Shown here piece by piece: positions 1 through 8,435 of a stretch of 64,000 nt of DNA. Numbering within the stretch: the first letter of the stretch is position 1; each line of letters opens with the position of its first letter. Below the pieces are notes generated by a model that did no database searches, was not told the DNA's origin, and saw nothing but the letters and a program-made list of their open reading frames with translations. Origin of the DNA: CAVXJN01 sp963773585 (lineage in GTDB: Bacteria > Pseudomonadota > Gammaproteobacteria > JASBUN01). The position numbers and the translations under genes were made by a program. Location: contig CAVZBR010000004.1 of NCBI GenBank assembly GCA_963773585.1, positions 806,001 to 870,000 of the forward strand, given 5' to 3'.

Positions 1-1
1 C

Positions 2-748
2 CGCCCGGTGTATTCCTACCGCCTGTCCATCATCCATTTCTGGGCCCTGGTATTTCTGTACATGTGGGCCGGCGCTCACCATTTGCATTGGACCGCGTTA
101 CCCGACTGGACTTCGACCCTGGCGGCGACCTTCTCGGTGATGCTGCTGCTGCCGTCGTGGGGCGGCATGATCAACGGCATCATGACCTTGTCCGGTGCTT
201 GGGAAAAACTGCGCACCGATCCGATCATGTTGTTCCTGATCACGTCGCTGTCCTTCTACGGCATGTCGACTTTCGAAGGCCCGCTGATGGCGCTGAAGAG
301 CGTCAACGCGCTGTCCCATTACACCGACTGGACCATCGGTCACGTGCACTCCGGCGCGCTGGGTTGGGTGGCGCTGATTACATTCGGCTCACTGTATCAC
401 CTGGTGCCGCGCCTGTATGACACCAAGATGTTCAGCAATAGGCTGATCTACGTGCACTTCTGGTTGGCAAGTATCGGCATCGTGCTGTACATCACTTCCA
501 TGTGGGTGGCCGGTATCGGACAGGGCCTCCTGCTGCGCGGTTTCGACGAATACGGCAACCTGGCCTACAGCTTCATCGAGACTGTCGCCTTCTTGCATCA
601 ACCGTACGTCTGGCGCGCCTTGGGCGGCGCATTCTTCCTCTCGGGCGTATGGGTGATGATCTACAACATGGCGCGCACGATCTTCCGAGCCAAGCGCGAG
701 GCAGCTGTGCTCGACGCGAAACTCGCCGCCAAATTGGCCAGCGCCTGA
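2..748 (+). CDS. ccoN: cbb3-type cytochrome c oxidase subunit I (CcoN), 3' part
   Basis: C-terminal half of the catalytic heme-copper subunit of the cbb3 oxidase, which reduces O2 to water and conserves energy in the inner membrane. The window opens inside the gene; the frame is open from base 2. Visible marks are the HHLHW stretch (Cu-B histidine pair), the conserved PSWGGMINGIMTLSGAW loop, and GHVHSGALGW, which carries the heme-ligand histidines. At least five hydrophobic helices remain. A short basic and alanine-rich tail ends 19 nt before ccoO. These motifs are diagnostic of CcoN and exclude aa3-type subunit I. It is the first visible gene of a ccoNOQP operon; its promoter lies outside the window. 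Confidence 0.97.
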   Translation, partial: RPVYSYRLSIIHFWALVFLYMWAGAHHLHWTALPDWTSTLAATFSVMLLLPSWGGMINGIMTLSGAWEKLRTDPIMLFLITSLSFYGMSTFEGPLMALKSVNALSHYTDWTIGHVHSGALGWVALITFGSLYHLVPRLYDTKMFSNRLIYVHFWLASIGIVLYITSMWVAGIGQGLLLRGFDEYGNLAYSFIETVAFLHQPYVWRALGGAFFLSGVWVMIYNMARTIFRAKREAAVLDAKLAAKLASA

Positions 749-767
749 TCCGCCCGGAGTCTCACCG

Positions 768-1520
768 ATGAAGCATGAAACAATCGAAACCAATGCGGGC
801 TGGTTGATCGCGCTCACACTGGTGGTGATCAGTATCGGCGGCCTGGTGGAAATCGTGCCGTTGTTCTTTATCAACGGCACAGTGGAAGAGGTCAAGAACG
901 CTGACGGTACAGACGCCGTACGCCCGTACACGCCGCTGGAAATACGCGGTCGGGATATCTACGTGCGCGAGGGCTGCTACCTGTGCCACTCGCAGATGAT
1001 TCGCCCGTTCCGGGACGAAATGCTGCGCTACGGTCATTACTCCCTGGCAGCCGAATCCCAGTACGACCACCCGTTTCAGTGGGGTTCAAAACGCACCGGC
1101 CCGGATCTGGCTCGCGTTGGCGGCAAATATTCCAACGAATGGCACGTGCAGCATCTCACTGCGCCCCGTTCGGTGGTTCCGGAATCGATCATGCCGAACT
1201 ATCCGTGGTTGCTGAAAACCGAACTCAGCTATTCCGACATCGCCGATCGCATGAAGGCGCTGAAGAAGGTGGGCGTGCCGTACTCCCTGACGGACGAAGA
1301 GTACCAAGCCAACGTCAAACGTTTCGGCAAGGATGTGGCGGAAAAGTTGAATATCGTCGATGCCGAGAAGAACCTGCTGGCACAGGCGGAATCCGGTAAC
1401 TACGACGGAGACCGTTCGCGCCTCACGGAAATGGATGCGTTGGTCGCGTATCTGCAGGAACTGGGCACCATGGTGGACTTCAGTCAGTACAAGGAAGGCC
1501 ATTTCGCGGAATTCCGCTAA
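768..1520 (+). CDS. ccoO: cbb3 oxidase monoheme cytochrome c subunit CcoO
   Basis: Membrane-anchored monoheme cytochrome c (250 aa) that passes electrons from CcoP to the CcoN active site. An N-terminal helix (about residues 12-36) anchors the periplasmic domain. The single heme c motif is CYLCH within REGCYLCHSQMIRPF, the CcoO signature. The axial methionine is probably in the IMPNYPWL segment. The Y(G)HYS and WGSKRTGPDLARVGGKY stretches are also typical. The ATG is 19 nt after ccoN, so the two are certainly cotranscribed. The insert around residues 170-220 makes it slightly longer than many homologues. Confidence 0.97.
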   Translation: MKHETIETNAGWLIALTLVVISIGGLVEIVPLFFINGTVEEVKNADGTDAVRPYTPLEIRGRDIYVREGCYLCHSQMIRPFRDEMLRYGHYSLAAESQYDHPFQWGSKRTGPDLARVGGKYSNEWHVQHLTAPRSVVPESIMPNYPWLLKTELSYSDIADRMKALKKVGVPYSLTDEEYQANVKRFGKDVAEKLNIVDAEKNLLAQAESGNYDGDRSRLTEMDALVAYLQELGTMVDFSQYKEGHFAEFR

Positions 1521-1550
1521 AACGGCTTTCGCGAGGTGGAGTGGATCGGG

Positions 1551-1787
1551 ATGTTCGATTGGTTCGAATGGATCGCCCGTTTGGAGAACAGCAAGGCCGT
1601 CGCGGTGGTGCTGTTTTTCGTGGTGTTCTGTCTGATCCTGTTATACGTGTACACCGGACGCAAGCGCAGCGCGCGACTCGAATCATACAAATACATTCCG
1701 TTGGACGATGACGACGACCGAGTGCCGGGCGTCGACCGCAAGGTGAAAGAAGATGGCCGAGGCGAAGACGACAAAACATCACGCTAA
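1551..1787 (+). CDS. ccoQ: cbb3 oxidase small subunit CcoQ
   Basis: Small membrane subunit (78 aa from this start) thought to stabilise the CcoNOP complex. One strong helix (VVLFFVVFCLILLYVY) is followed by a basic stretch and a very acidic tail containing five consecutive aspartates. I chose the ATG at 1551 because GAGGTGG lies about 10 nt upstream; a GTG at 1536 in the same frame is possible. The gene sits in the standard ccoO-ccoQ-ccoP position, and its 3' end overlaps the ccoP start by 35 nt. CcoQ sequences diverge widely, so the call rests on position, size and topology. Confidence 0.9.
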   Translation: MFDWFEWIARLENSKAVAVVLFFVVFCLILLYVYTGRKRSARLESYKYIPLDDDDDRVPGVDRKVKEDGRGEDDKTSR

Positions 1788-2688
1788 TGCGGTACAGACC
1801 ACGGGTCACGCGTGGGACGGCGACCTACAGGAATTCAATAACCCGCTGCCGCGCTGGTGGCTGTGGGCATTCTACGCGACGGTCGTATTCGCCGTAGTGT
1901 ATTGGATCATTTACCCGGCGTGGCCCGTCGGTAATACCTATACCAAGGGCGTCTTCAACAGCATTACCTATCACGTGGGCGACAAAACAGTCACCACCCA
2001 TTGGAACACCCGGGCACGCCTGGTGCATGAGCTTCAGGAAGGCGAGGCGGCGAAGAAGCAGAAGCAGTATATGAATCAAATTGCCGCCGCCAGCTACGAC
2101 GAGATCCTGGCCAGTCCGAAGATGATGGATTTCACCCATTCGGTCGGCAACGTGTTGTTCGCGGACAATTGCGCGGCCTGCCACGGCGCAGGCGGCCAGG
2201 GCAAGGTGGGTTTATTCCCGAATCTCGTGGACGACGCCTGGTTGTGGGGTGGTTCGGTGCAACAGATTCATACCACCATCTCCGGCGGCCGGCAAGGTTT
2301 CATGCCGTCGTTCAAAAATACGTTCACCGAAGCACAGCTCAATCAGGTTTCCGAATACGTCCTGAGCCTGTCCGGGCACAAGGTCGATCAAACTCTTGCC
2401 GACCAGGGTCGGGCGCTGTTTCAGGGGCAGGGCGGCGGTTGTTATTACTGCCATGGCAAAGATGCAAAGGGCATGACGTCCCAAGGTTCGGCGAATCTCA
2501 CCGACAGTATCTGGACCATCGCCGACGTGCCCGGTCAAAAGACCGATGCGGCTAAACGCGAAGCGATCAAACAGGTCATCCGCAACGGCGTGCACCGCAC
2601 GATGCCGACCTGGAAGGGTCGTCTTTCGGATACCGACATCAAATTGCTCACCATCTACATTCACGACCTCAGCGGAGGCGCGCGCTAA
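1753..2688 (+). CDS. ccoP: cbb3 oxidase diheme cytochrome c subunit CcoP
   Basis: Diheme membrane-bound cytochrome c (311 aa), the electron entry subunit of the cbb3 oxidase. A helix near residues 35-58 (WWLWAFYATVVFAVVYWIIYP) anchors two periplasmic cytochrome c domains with heme motifs CAACH and CYYCH. MPSF and MPTW segments supply the likely axial methionines. The N-terminal DGDLQEFNNPLPRWW sequence is a CcoP hallmark. The ATG lies inside ccoQ, implying translational coupling. A 146-nt gap to ccoG follows. It contains an imperfect hairpin (about 2723-2763) that might attenuate transcription or protect the upstream message. Confidence 0.97.
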   Translation: MAEAKTTKHHANAVQTTGHAWDGDLQEFNNPLPRWWLWAFYATVVFAVVYWIIYPAWPVGNTYTKGVFNSITYHVGDKTVTTHWNTRARLVHELQEGEAAKKQKQYMNQIAAASYDEILASPKMMDFTHSVGNVLFADNCAACHGAGGQGKVGLFPNLVDDAWLWGGSVQQIHTTISGGRQGFMPSFKNTFTEAQLNQVSEYVLSLSGHKVDQTLADQGRALFQGQGGGCYYCHGKDAKGMTSQGSANLTDSIWTIADVPGQKTDAAKREAIKQVIRNGVHRTMPTWKGRLSDTDIKLLTIYIHDLSGGAR

Positions 2689-2834
2689 GCGCGCCGGCGT
2701 TGCAGGTTTGCCCGGGACGGGGTCAACGCCATATTGCGCTGATCCCGTTTCGGGGTTCCTGAGCCGGGGTGTCGCTCCGGCCTCCCGCCAGCGGATACCG
2801 CCGGTAACGAACGCGCACACGCGCTGCAGCGAAT

Positions 2835-4253
2835 ATGGCTGAAAGCCGCACCCAAGATTCGACGTATCAGGCCCGCATCCCGATCTTCCCGCGGTCGGTG
2901 AAGGGCAAATTCCGATCGCTCAAATGGATCGTGCTGACGGTTGCCTATGGAGTTTATTTTTTACTGCCATGGCTGCACTGGGAGCGCTTATCGGGTCCGT
3001 CGCAGGCGGTGCTCTTCGACATCGAGGCGCGGCGCTTTTATGTCTTCGACCTGGTGGTTCATCCCCAGCAGATTTTCTGGCTGGCGGGAATGCTGGTAAT
3101 TGCCGCGCTTTTGCTGTTCTTCGTCACCGGCATCGCCGGCCGTGTTTTCTGCGGCTATTTCTGTTTCCAGACGTTGTGGACAGACGTATACATCCTCATC
3201 GAGCGTTTGGTCCAGGGCGAACGCCCCGCCCGCATACGCTTGTCGAAAGCGCCTTGGAGCGGCGAGAAGATCTGGAAGCTCGGCGCGACCCACGCACTTT
3301 GGTTGTTGGTGGCGCTCGCCACCGGAATGACGTTCACCTTGTATTGGGGGGATGCGCACCAGCTCGCACTGGATATGCTGACGGGCAACGCACCGTTCCC
3401 CGCTTACGCCACCACGCTGTTTTTGACTGCGACAACCTACGTGATGGCGGGTCTTGCCCGTGAACAGGTATGCACCTACATGTGTCCGTACGCGCGCTTC
3501 CAAAGCGCCATGTTCGATCAGGACACCTTGATCGTCGCCTATGACAAGGCGCGCGGAGAGGCCGGTGCCGGGCGCGCCAAGCTCGCCCGGGATCGTAAGA
3601 CGCGGGAGCAGCGCCAAGCGCAGGGGTTCGGCGACTGCATCGACTGCGGTTATTGCGTCCAGGTTTGTCCGGTGGGTATCGATATCCGCAACGGCCTGCA
3701 ATATCAGTGCATTTCCTGCGCCCTATGCATCGACGCGTGCAACACCATCATGGACTCCATGAAATGGCCGCGCGGACTGATCGGTTACGACTCCCAGCGT
3801 CACCAGGAATCCGGCGAGAAGACCCGGATTCTGAAACCCAAGACCTGGGGCTACGGCGCGATTCTGCTGCTGGCTGCCGGGGCGTTGGCGTGGAATATCA
3901 CGTCTACGGCGCGTCTGAACATCAGCGCGCACCAGGTGCGTCAGCCGTTGTATGTGGTGTTGTCCGACGGTCGCATACAAAACAGCTACGAGATCAAGCT
4001 CAACAATTTGACCGATAGACCCATGCGGGTAACCGTGCATCTGGAAGATTTACCCGGCGCCGAATTGGATATGGGTAATTTCGATCACGTCGTGCTCGAT
4101 CCGGAACAGCGTCTGCGCCTGCACGTGCGGGTTCGAATGCCGCGAAACCAGGAGCTCGAGCAGATACCGTTTGAGTTTGTGGTCACGGCGCCCGAGAACG
4201 CAGAGGTTCGACAACACGAAGAGCGGGCCTACTTTTCCATGCCGCGGCGCTAG
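2835..4253 (+). CDS. ccoG: cbb3 oxidase assembly ferredoxin CcoG (FixG/RdxA)
   Basis: Polytopic membrane protein (472 aa) with cytoplasmic 4Fe-4S centres. In cbb3 maturation CcoG is reported to reduce Cu(II) for delivery to the CcoN copper site. The N-terminal half has several helices, with conserved CGYFCFQTLW and CTYMCPYARFQ motifs. A ferredoxin-like cluster region near residue 266 contains CIDCGYCVQVCP and CISCALCIDACN, eight cysteines for two 4Fe-4S clusters. After a last helix (about 340-356) comes a periplasmic immunoglobulin-like FixG C-terminal domain. Length and order match the family. It heads the assembly half (G-H-I-S) of the locus. Confidence 0.96.
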   Translation: MAESRTQDSTYQARIPIFPRSVKGKFRSLKWIVLTVAYGVYFLLPWLHWERLSGPSQAVLFDIEARRFYVFDLVVHPQQIFWLAGMLVIAALLLFFVTGIAGRVFCGYFCFQTLWTDVYILIERLVQGERPARIRLSKAPWSGEKIWKLGATHALWLLVALATGMTFTLYWGDAHQLALDMLTGNAPFPAYATTLFLTATTYVMAGLAREQVCTYMCPYARFQSAMFDQDTLIVAYDKARGEAGAGRAKLARDRKTREQRQAQGFGDCIDCGYCVQVCPVGIDIRNGLQYQCISCALCIDACNTIMDSMKWPRGLIGYDSQRHQESGEKTRILKPKTWGYGAILLLAAGALAWNITSTARLNISAHQVRQPLYVVLSDGRIQNSYEIKLNNLTDRPMRVTVHLEDLPGAELDMGNFDHVVLDPEQRLRLHVRVRMPRNQELEQIPFEFVVTAPENAEVRQHEERAYFSMPRR

Positions 4254-4327
4254 CGCAGAGGCGGCGGCCCAGTGTTCCATTGCAGGCTCCGCGGAGCACA
4301 CCACGATATGAGCGTCAGGTAACCAAA

Positions 4328-5158
4328 ATGCCAGGTATGTTGGTGACACTTCCGGTCGGGATCGTATTGATCGTCCTCGGCTTCGTTCTTTTGTACCGGT
4401 TTACGCCTTTGAACGGCAAGCACGCTGCCGCGGTGATCGCGCTGCTGGCATTGGCGGCGTACCTGCCCGTGGTGCTGATCAGGTGGCCCGGTTCCGATGT
4501 ATTCGCGATTCATCTTGCCTTGTACATGGTCACCGCCTATATCCTCGGCATCATCAGTTCCCAGCGCGATTCCCGTCTGCGCGCGACAAACGGGCCGCAG
4601 AAATGGTTTCACTGGGGGCCGGCGATCATCGTCATCTTCTTTGCCGTGATCGTGGCCATGGACTCAGTGTTCGTTACGATGTCGCTCCAGGGCATGCCGG
4701 AAGCATTGCGCGACGTGTTTCTGCCCAAGCCGACCGGCGCGCGTACAGCGCAGACTAGTTTCCCTGGTATCGTGTCCGATCACTACTTTCAAAAGGAAGA
4801 GCAGTTCACTGAGTATCTCAACGCGCTCGAAGCACAAAAGAAGTACGGCTGGAACGTGCGTTTCGGGTGGCTGATGAAAGAGCCTGAGGCAGGTCACAAG
4901 GCGTTGTTTCAGGTGGTAATCGATCAAGCTGACGGCGGTACGCTGCGCAATGCCGAAATTCGCGGCACGTTCATGCGTTCGTCCGACAGTCATCTGGATC
5001 AGTCGTTCGTGATGAACGAGGCGACCCCGGGCGTGTACCGCATCGCAGTCGCACTGCCAAAGCCCGGCCGGTGGCAGTTGCAGTTGGACATCGACCATGG
5101 TGGCAAGCATTACGAGCTGAAATCGACCACCACGGTTCATGCCGAGAACGAGGGCTGA
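4328..5158 (+). CDS. FixH/CcoH-like cbb3 assembly protein with extended N-terminal membrane domain
   Basis: 276-aa protein between ccoG and ccoI, the usual place of ccoH/fixH. The N-terminal 60 residues carry two hydrophobic helices, a third hydrophobic segment follows near residues 55-75, and another near 93-115. The C-terminal half contains a FixH-type domain: a GWNVRFGWLMKEPE stretch, then beta-rich sequence ending in RWQLQLDIDHGGKHYEL. CcoH stabilises the CcoI-linked assembly of cbb3 oxidase. Ordinary FixH proteins are about 150-170 residues with one helix, so this is an enlarged or fused form. I start at the ATG at 4328; an in-frame ATG at 4280 is less likely. Confidence 0.8.
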   Translation: MPGMLVTLPVGIVLIVLGFVLLYRFTPLNGKHAAAVIALLALAAYLPVVLIRWPGSDVFAIHLALYMVTAYILGIISSQRDSRLRATNGPQKWFHWGPAIIVIFFAVIVAMDSVFVTMSLQGMPEALRDVFLPKPTGARTAQTSFPGIVSDHYFQKEEQFTEYLNALEAQKKYGWNVRFGWLMKEPEAGHKALFQVVIDQADGGTLRNAEIRGTFMRSSDSHLDQSFVMNEATPGVYRIAVALPKPGRWQLQLDIDHGGKHYELKSTTTVHAENEG

Positions 5159-5254
5159 GACCGCGCTGCGCTACCGACTTGCCACACCGGGGATGGGGGG
5201 GATTAGAATGAAGCGGCTGCATCCGATTCACCTTCGCACGGTCGAATACTCATT

Positions 5255-7729
5255 TTGAACGACCAAGCTCAAGCGGACTGTTTTCACTGCGGCTTGCCGG
5301 TACCTTCGGGGAGCACATACGAAGTCGAGGTCGACGGTAAACGGCAGGCGATGTGCTGCCCCGGTTGCCAGGCAGTGGCGCAGGCCATCGTCGATAACGG
5401 CCTCACCGATTTCTACCGCTATCGTACCGGACAAAAGCGCGGCGCCGAACTGGTGCCCGAGGCCTTGCGGGAACTGGAGCTGTACGATCGCCCCGAGTTG
5501 CAGCGCACCTTCGTGCGCGAGGTACAGGGCGAACAACGCGAAGCGGCGCTGATACTCGAAGGCATCGTCTGCGCCGCGTGCGTGTGGTTGAACGAGCGGC
5601 ATGTCGGTGCGCTTCCGGGCGTGAAAGCGTTTCGGGTCAACTATGCCACGCACCGCGCAACCCTGGTGTGGGACGACAGCCGGATACACCTGAGCGACAT
5701 TCTCAAGGCCATAGCCGGTATCGGGTATGTAGCTCATCCCTTCGATCCCGGTCGCCAGGAGCAACTGCAGAAGCGCGAGCGTGCCGCGGCGCTGCGGCGT
5801 CTGGCCATCGCCGGACTCGGGGCGATGCAGGTGATGATGCTTGCCATCGCCATGTACGCCGGCGATTACTCGGGCATGGACGACGACCTGCGGCAATTCA
5901 TGCGTTGGATCAGTTTGACGATCGCCACCCCGGTTCTGCTGTATTCGGCCCAGCCGTTTTTCGCCAGCGCCTGGCGCGATCTGCGCCGCCGCACGCTGGG
6001 CATGGATGTGCCGGTGGCCCTGGCGATCGGTGCTGCCTATGGCGCCAGTGCGTGGGCCACTGTCAGCGGCGGCGGCTCGGTGTATTTCGATTCGGCCACC
6101 ATGTTCACATTTTTCCTGCTGGCCGGCCGGTTTCTGGAAATGAGCGCCCGGCACCGCGCCGGGCAGGCGGCCGAAGAACTGATCCGGTTGCTTCCGGCCA
6201 CTGCCACTCGCGTGCTCGACAGCGGTGGCAGTGAGGTGGTGTCTGCAGCCGAACTGCGTCCCGGCGACCGGGTGCTGATCCGTCCCGGCGAGACTGTGCC
6301 GGCGGACGGTGCGGTCGTAGAGGGCCGCAGTTCCGTGGACGAGTCGTTGTTGACCGGGGAAAGCATGCCTCGGACCCGCGGCCCGGGCGACAAGATCGTC
6401 GGGGGCACCGTCAATGTGGACAGTCCGTTACAAGTGCTGGTGGAACGGGTGGGCGCCGACACGGTGTTGTCCTCGATCGTGCGGCTGCTCGATCGTGCGC
6501 AGTCCGAAAAGCCGCGAATCGCGCTGTTGGCCGACCGGGTCGCAGCCTGGTTTGTGCTCGCATTGTTGGTGTTGGCGGCGGCGGTGTTCGGTTGGTGGTG
6601 GTTGCATCGGCCCGAGGATGCGTTCTGGATCATGCTCTCGGTGTTGGTGGTCACTTGTCCTTGTGCCTTGTCGTTGGCGACCCCGGCGGCGCTGACGGCG
6701 GCAACCGGGCGCCTGACGCGAATGGGTGTGTTGACTACTCGCGGTCACGCCCTGGAAACCCTGGCGCGGGCGACTCACATGATTTTCGACAAGACCGGGA
6801 CCCTGACCTATGGCCGTCCCCGATTACTGCAGGTCAAGCCGCTCGGTAGCGTCGACCGCGACCAACTGCTGCGGCTGGCTGCCGCTCTGGAAAAGGGCTC
6901 CGAGCATCCCCTTGCCAAGGCCCTGCGCGACGCAGCGCCCGACGCGCCTTCGGCGACGGCGTTGGCCGCGACGCCCGGCGTGGGTATGGAAGGCACGGTG
7001 GACAACCGCCGCTATCGGATCGGCAAACCGGAATACGCAGTCGGCCTCAGCGGCGAACCCGCAGGCACGCCAGGGCCGGGACCAGACGAGTTGACGTGGA
7101 TTGCGCTGGGGAATGAAAACGGTCTGCTGGGCTGGTTCGGACTGGCGGATCGGCTGCGTCCGGACGCGCTGCAAGCCATTGCGGCACTGCGGGACCTCGG
7201 CTTGCAGTTGGTGCTGTTGTCGGGTGACGCTCCGGAAGTGGTGGCCCGTGTCGCCGCGGAATTGGACATCGCGCAGGCCCACGGCAGTCTGCTGCCCGCC
7301 GACAAGCTCGCGTACGTGCGCGGCCTGCAGACCCAGGGGGCCACGGTGGCGATGGTGGGTGACGGTGTCAACGACGCGCCGGTGCTGGCAGGCGCCCAAG
7401 TGTCCCTGGCAATGGGCGGCGGCACACAGCTTGCCCATGTCAGTGCGGATATGGTGCTGTTGTCCGAGCAGTTGCCGCAGATTGCCGCCGGCGTGCGCAT
7501 GGCCCGCCGTACCGTGAACGTCATCCGTCAAAATCTGGCTTGGGCCGTGCTCTACAATGGGATCGCAGTGCCTTTGGCGGCGGTGGGCTGGGTAGCGCCT
7601 TGGATGGCGGCGCTGGGCATGTCTCTCAGTTCCCTGGTCGTGGTCTTAAACGCCTTGCGACTGGCCGGCCAAGGTAGCGAGCCGCCACCACCCGCGGCCA
7701 ACCTGCAGAGTTCGTCGGCCGCCTTGTGA
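5255..7729 (+). CDS. ccoI: copper-translocating P1B-type ATPase CcoI (FixI)
   Basis: Heavy-metal P-type ATPase (824 aa) that exports copper for the Cu-B centre of the cbb3 oxidase. In order: an N-terminal cysteine-rich region (CFHC, CCPGC), a heavy-metal-associated domain with CAAC near residue 104, transmembrane helices, the TGES actuator motif, the CPC metal-binding helix near 468, the phosphorylated aspartate in DKTGTLT near 512, and GDGVNDAPVLAGA near 703. The extra cysteine-rich head is characteristic of CcoI/FixI rather than CopA. The apparent start is a TTG. ccoS follows after 22 nt. Confidence 0.96.
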   Translation: MNDQAQADCFHCGLPVPSGSTYEVEVDGKRQAMCCPGCQAVAQAIVDNGLTDFYRYRTGQKRGAELVPEALRELELYDRPELQRTFVREVQGEQREAALILEGIVCAACVWLNERHVGALPGVKAFRVNYATHRATLVWDDSRIHLSDILKAIAGIGYVAHPFDPGRQEQLQKRERAAALRRLAIAGLGAMQVMMLAIAMYAGDYSGMDDDLRQFMRWISLTIATPVLLYSAQPFFASAWRDLRRRTLGMDVPVALAIGAAYGASAWATVSGGGSVYFDSATMFTFFLLAGRFLEMSARHRAGQAAEELIRLLPATATRVLDSGGSEVVSAAELRPGDRVLIRPGETVPADGAVVEGRSSVDESLLTGESMPRTRGPGDKIVGGTVNVDSPLQVLVERVGADTVLSSIVRLLDRAQSEKPRIALLADRVAAWFVLALLVLAAAVFGWWWLHRPEDAFWIMLSVLVVTCPCALSLATPAALTAATGRLTRMGVLTTRGHALETLARATHMIFDKTGTLTYGRPRLLQVKPLGSVDRDQLLRLAAALEKGSEHPLAKALRDAAPDAPSATALAATPGVGMEGTVDNRRYRIGKPEYAVGLSGEPAGTPGPGPDELTWIALGNENGLLGWFGLADRLRPDALQAIAALRDLGLQLVLLSGDAPEVVARVAAELDIAQAHGSLLPADKLAYVRGLQTQGATVAMVGDGVNDAPVLAGAQVSLAMGGGTQLAHVSADMVLLSEQLPQIAAGVRMARRTVNVIRQNLAWAVLYNGIAVPLAAVGWVAPWMAALGMSLSSLVVVLNALRLAGQGSEPPPPAANLQSSSAAL

Positions 7730-7751
7730 CGGCGGCGGCGCTGGAGACAGC

Positions 7752-7961
7752 ATGAGCATCCTATATCTGTTGATACCGTTGAGCCTGGTGCTACTGGGGC
7801 TCGCCATTTGGGCGTTCATCTGGGCTATTCGCAGCGGTCAATTCGATGATATGGAGGGGCCGGCATACCGGATCCTGATGGATGACGATGATCCCCGGGT
7901 GCCCCATTCAAAGCGTGCCGCGCGCCAGGAAAATGACGATTCCGGCCCCGGAGGCGACTGA
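7752..7961 (+). CDS. ccoS: cbb3 oxidase maturation protein CcoS
   Basis: Small membrane protein (69 aa) needed for insertion of cofactors into CcoN. One N-terminal helix (about residues 4-27) is followed by the family signature, here FWAI/WAIRSGQFDDMEGPAYRIL, then MDDDDP and a charged tail. It closes the ccoG-H-I-S assembly block, directly after ccoI. No terminator is obvious immediately downstream. Confidence 0.95.
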   Translation: MSILYLLIPLSLVLLGLAIWAFIWAIRSGQFDDMEGPAYRILMDDDDPRVPHSKRAARQENDDSGPGGD

Positions 7962-8240
7962 CTATTAGTCCAAAGGTGATTATAGAAAATTTCTATCAGA
8001 CCGTCGGGAAGTTGGCGCCAGGGTCATGCCCTTGATTTGCCGTAGGATATTCCCTGGTGGCGAGTGTTGCAATCTGCCCCCGTTTGCCTTAGCGCTTAAA
8101 AATCAAGGAGTAACGCCCGAATTACCCTGCCCAGACCGGGCTTGCAATTTATCGCCGGTAAGTAAGAATTAGCTTGGCGGTTGAACTGAGGGGGCCTGTA
8201 ATATAAGATCTTACTTATATTTGCGGGCGGAGAAGTCGAA
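7962..8240. other. 279-nt intergenic region with palindromic elements
   Basis: No convincing coding frame. It contains a perfect odd-centred palindrome ATAGAAA-A-TTTCTAT at 7982-7996, an imperfect stem pairing CCAGGG with CCCTGG about 8026-8057, and a perfect 8-bp inverted repeat AATATAAG...CTTATATT at 8200-8221. The last sits just ahead of the ribosome-binding site of the 29-codon ORF. I looked for a TTGAT-N4-ATCAA Fnr box, as expected near cbb3 genes, and did not find one. Confidence 0.6.
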
Positions 8241-8330
8241 ATGTTTACGTTTCAGAACTTTCCCATGGCGATCGTCATCGCGTTGGTTACCATCGCATGG
8301 CTGAGCTTCTTCTCGGTGATCGTCAGTTAA
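8241..8330 (+). CDS. 29-residue single-helix membrane micropeptide
   Basis: A short ORF beginning MFTFQNFPMAIV and ending FFSVIVS. Residues about 8-28 form one hydrophobic helix with almost no charged residues. A GGAG motif 8 nt before the ATG supports translation. It has its own upstream gap with an inverted repeat and is followed within 30 nt by a strong terminator, so it looks like a stand-alone unit. Its position right after the cbb3 assembly genes suggests a small accessory respiratory subunit, comparable in size to CcoM of Pseudomonas stutzeri, but the sequence is not visibly CcoM. Function is inference only; coding status is fairly well supported. Confidence 0.6.
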   Translation: MFTFQNFPMAIVIALVTIAWLSFFSVIVS

Positions 8331-8357
8331 GTATTTTGAGTATTGTTTGCCCCTTTG

Positions 8358-8383
8358 AAACGGCCTCCGTCTGGAGGCCGTTT
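8358..8383. terminator. bidirectional rho-independent terminator
   Basis: Perfect 11-bp stem AAACGGCCTCC / GGAGGCCGTTT with loop GTCT, followed by a short T-rich tract on the plus strand and preceded by A residues that give T on the minus strand. It lies between the micropeptide (plus) and the end of rpoH (minus), so it can serve both. Confidence 0.85.
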
Positions 8384-8435
8384 TCTTATCTGCGGGCTGC
8401 CACTTTTGCGCCGCACAATATGTCGGCAATCCTGA

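Noticed and set aside
7962..8240. Fnr/Anr box near the cbb3 genes
   Set aside because: No TTGAT-N4-ATCAA or close variant found; the cbb3 promoter itself is outside the window.
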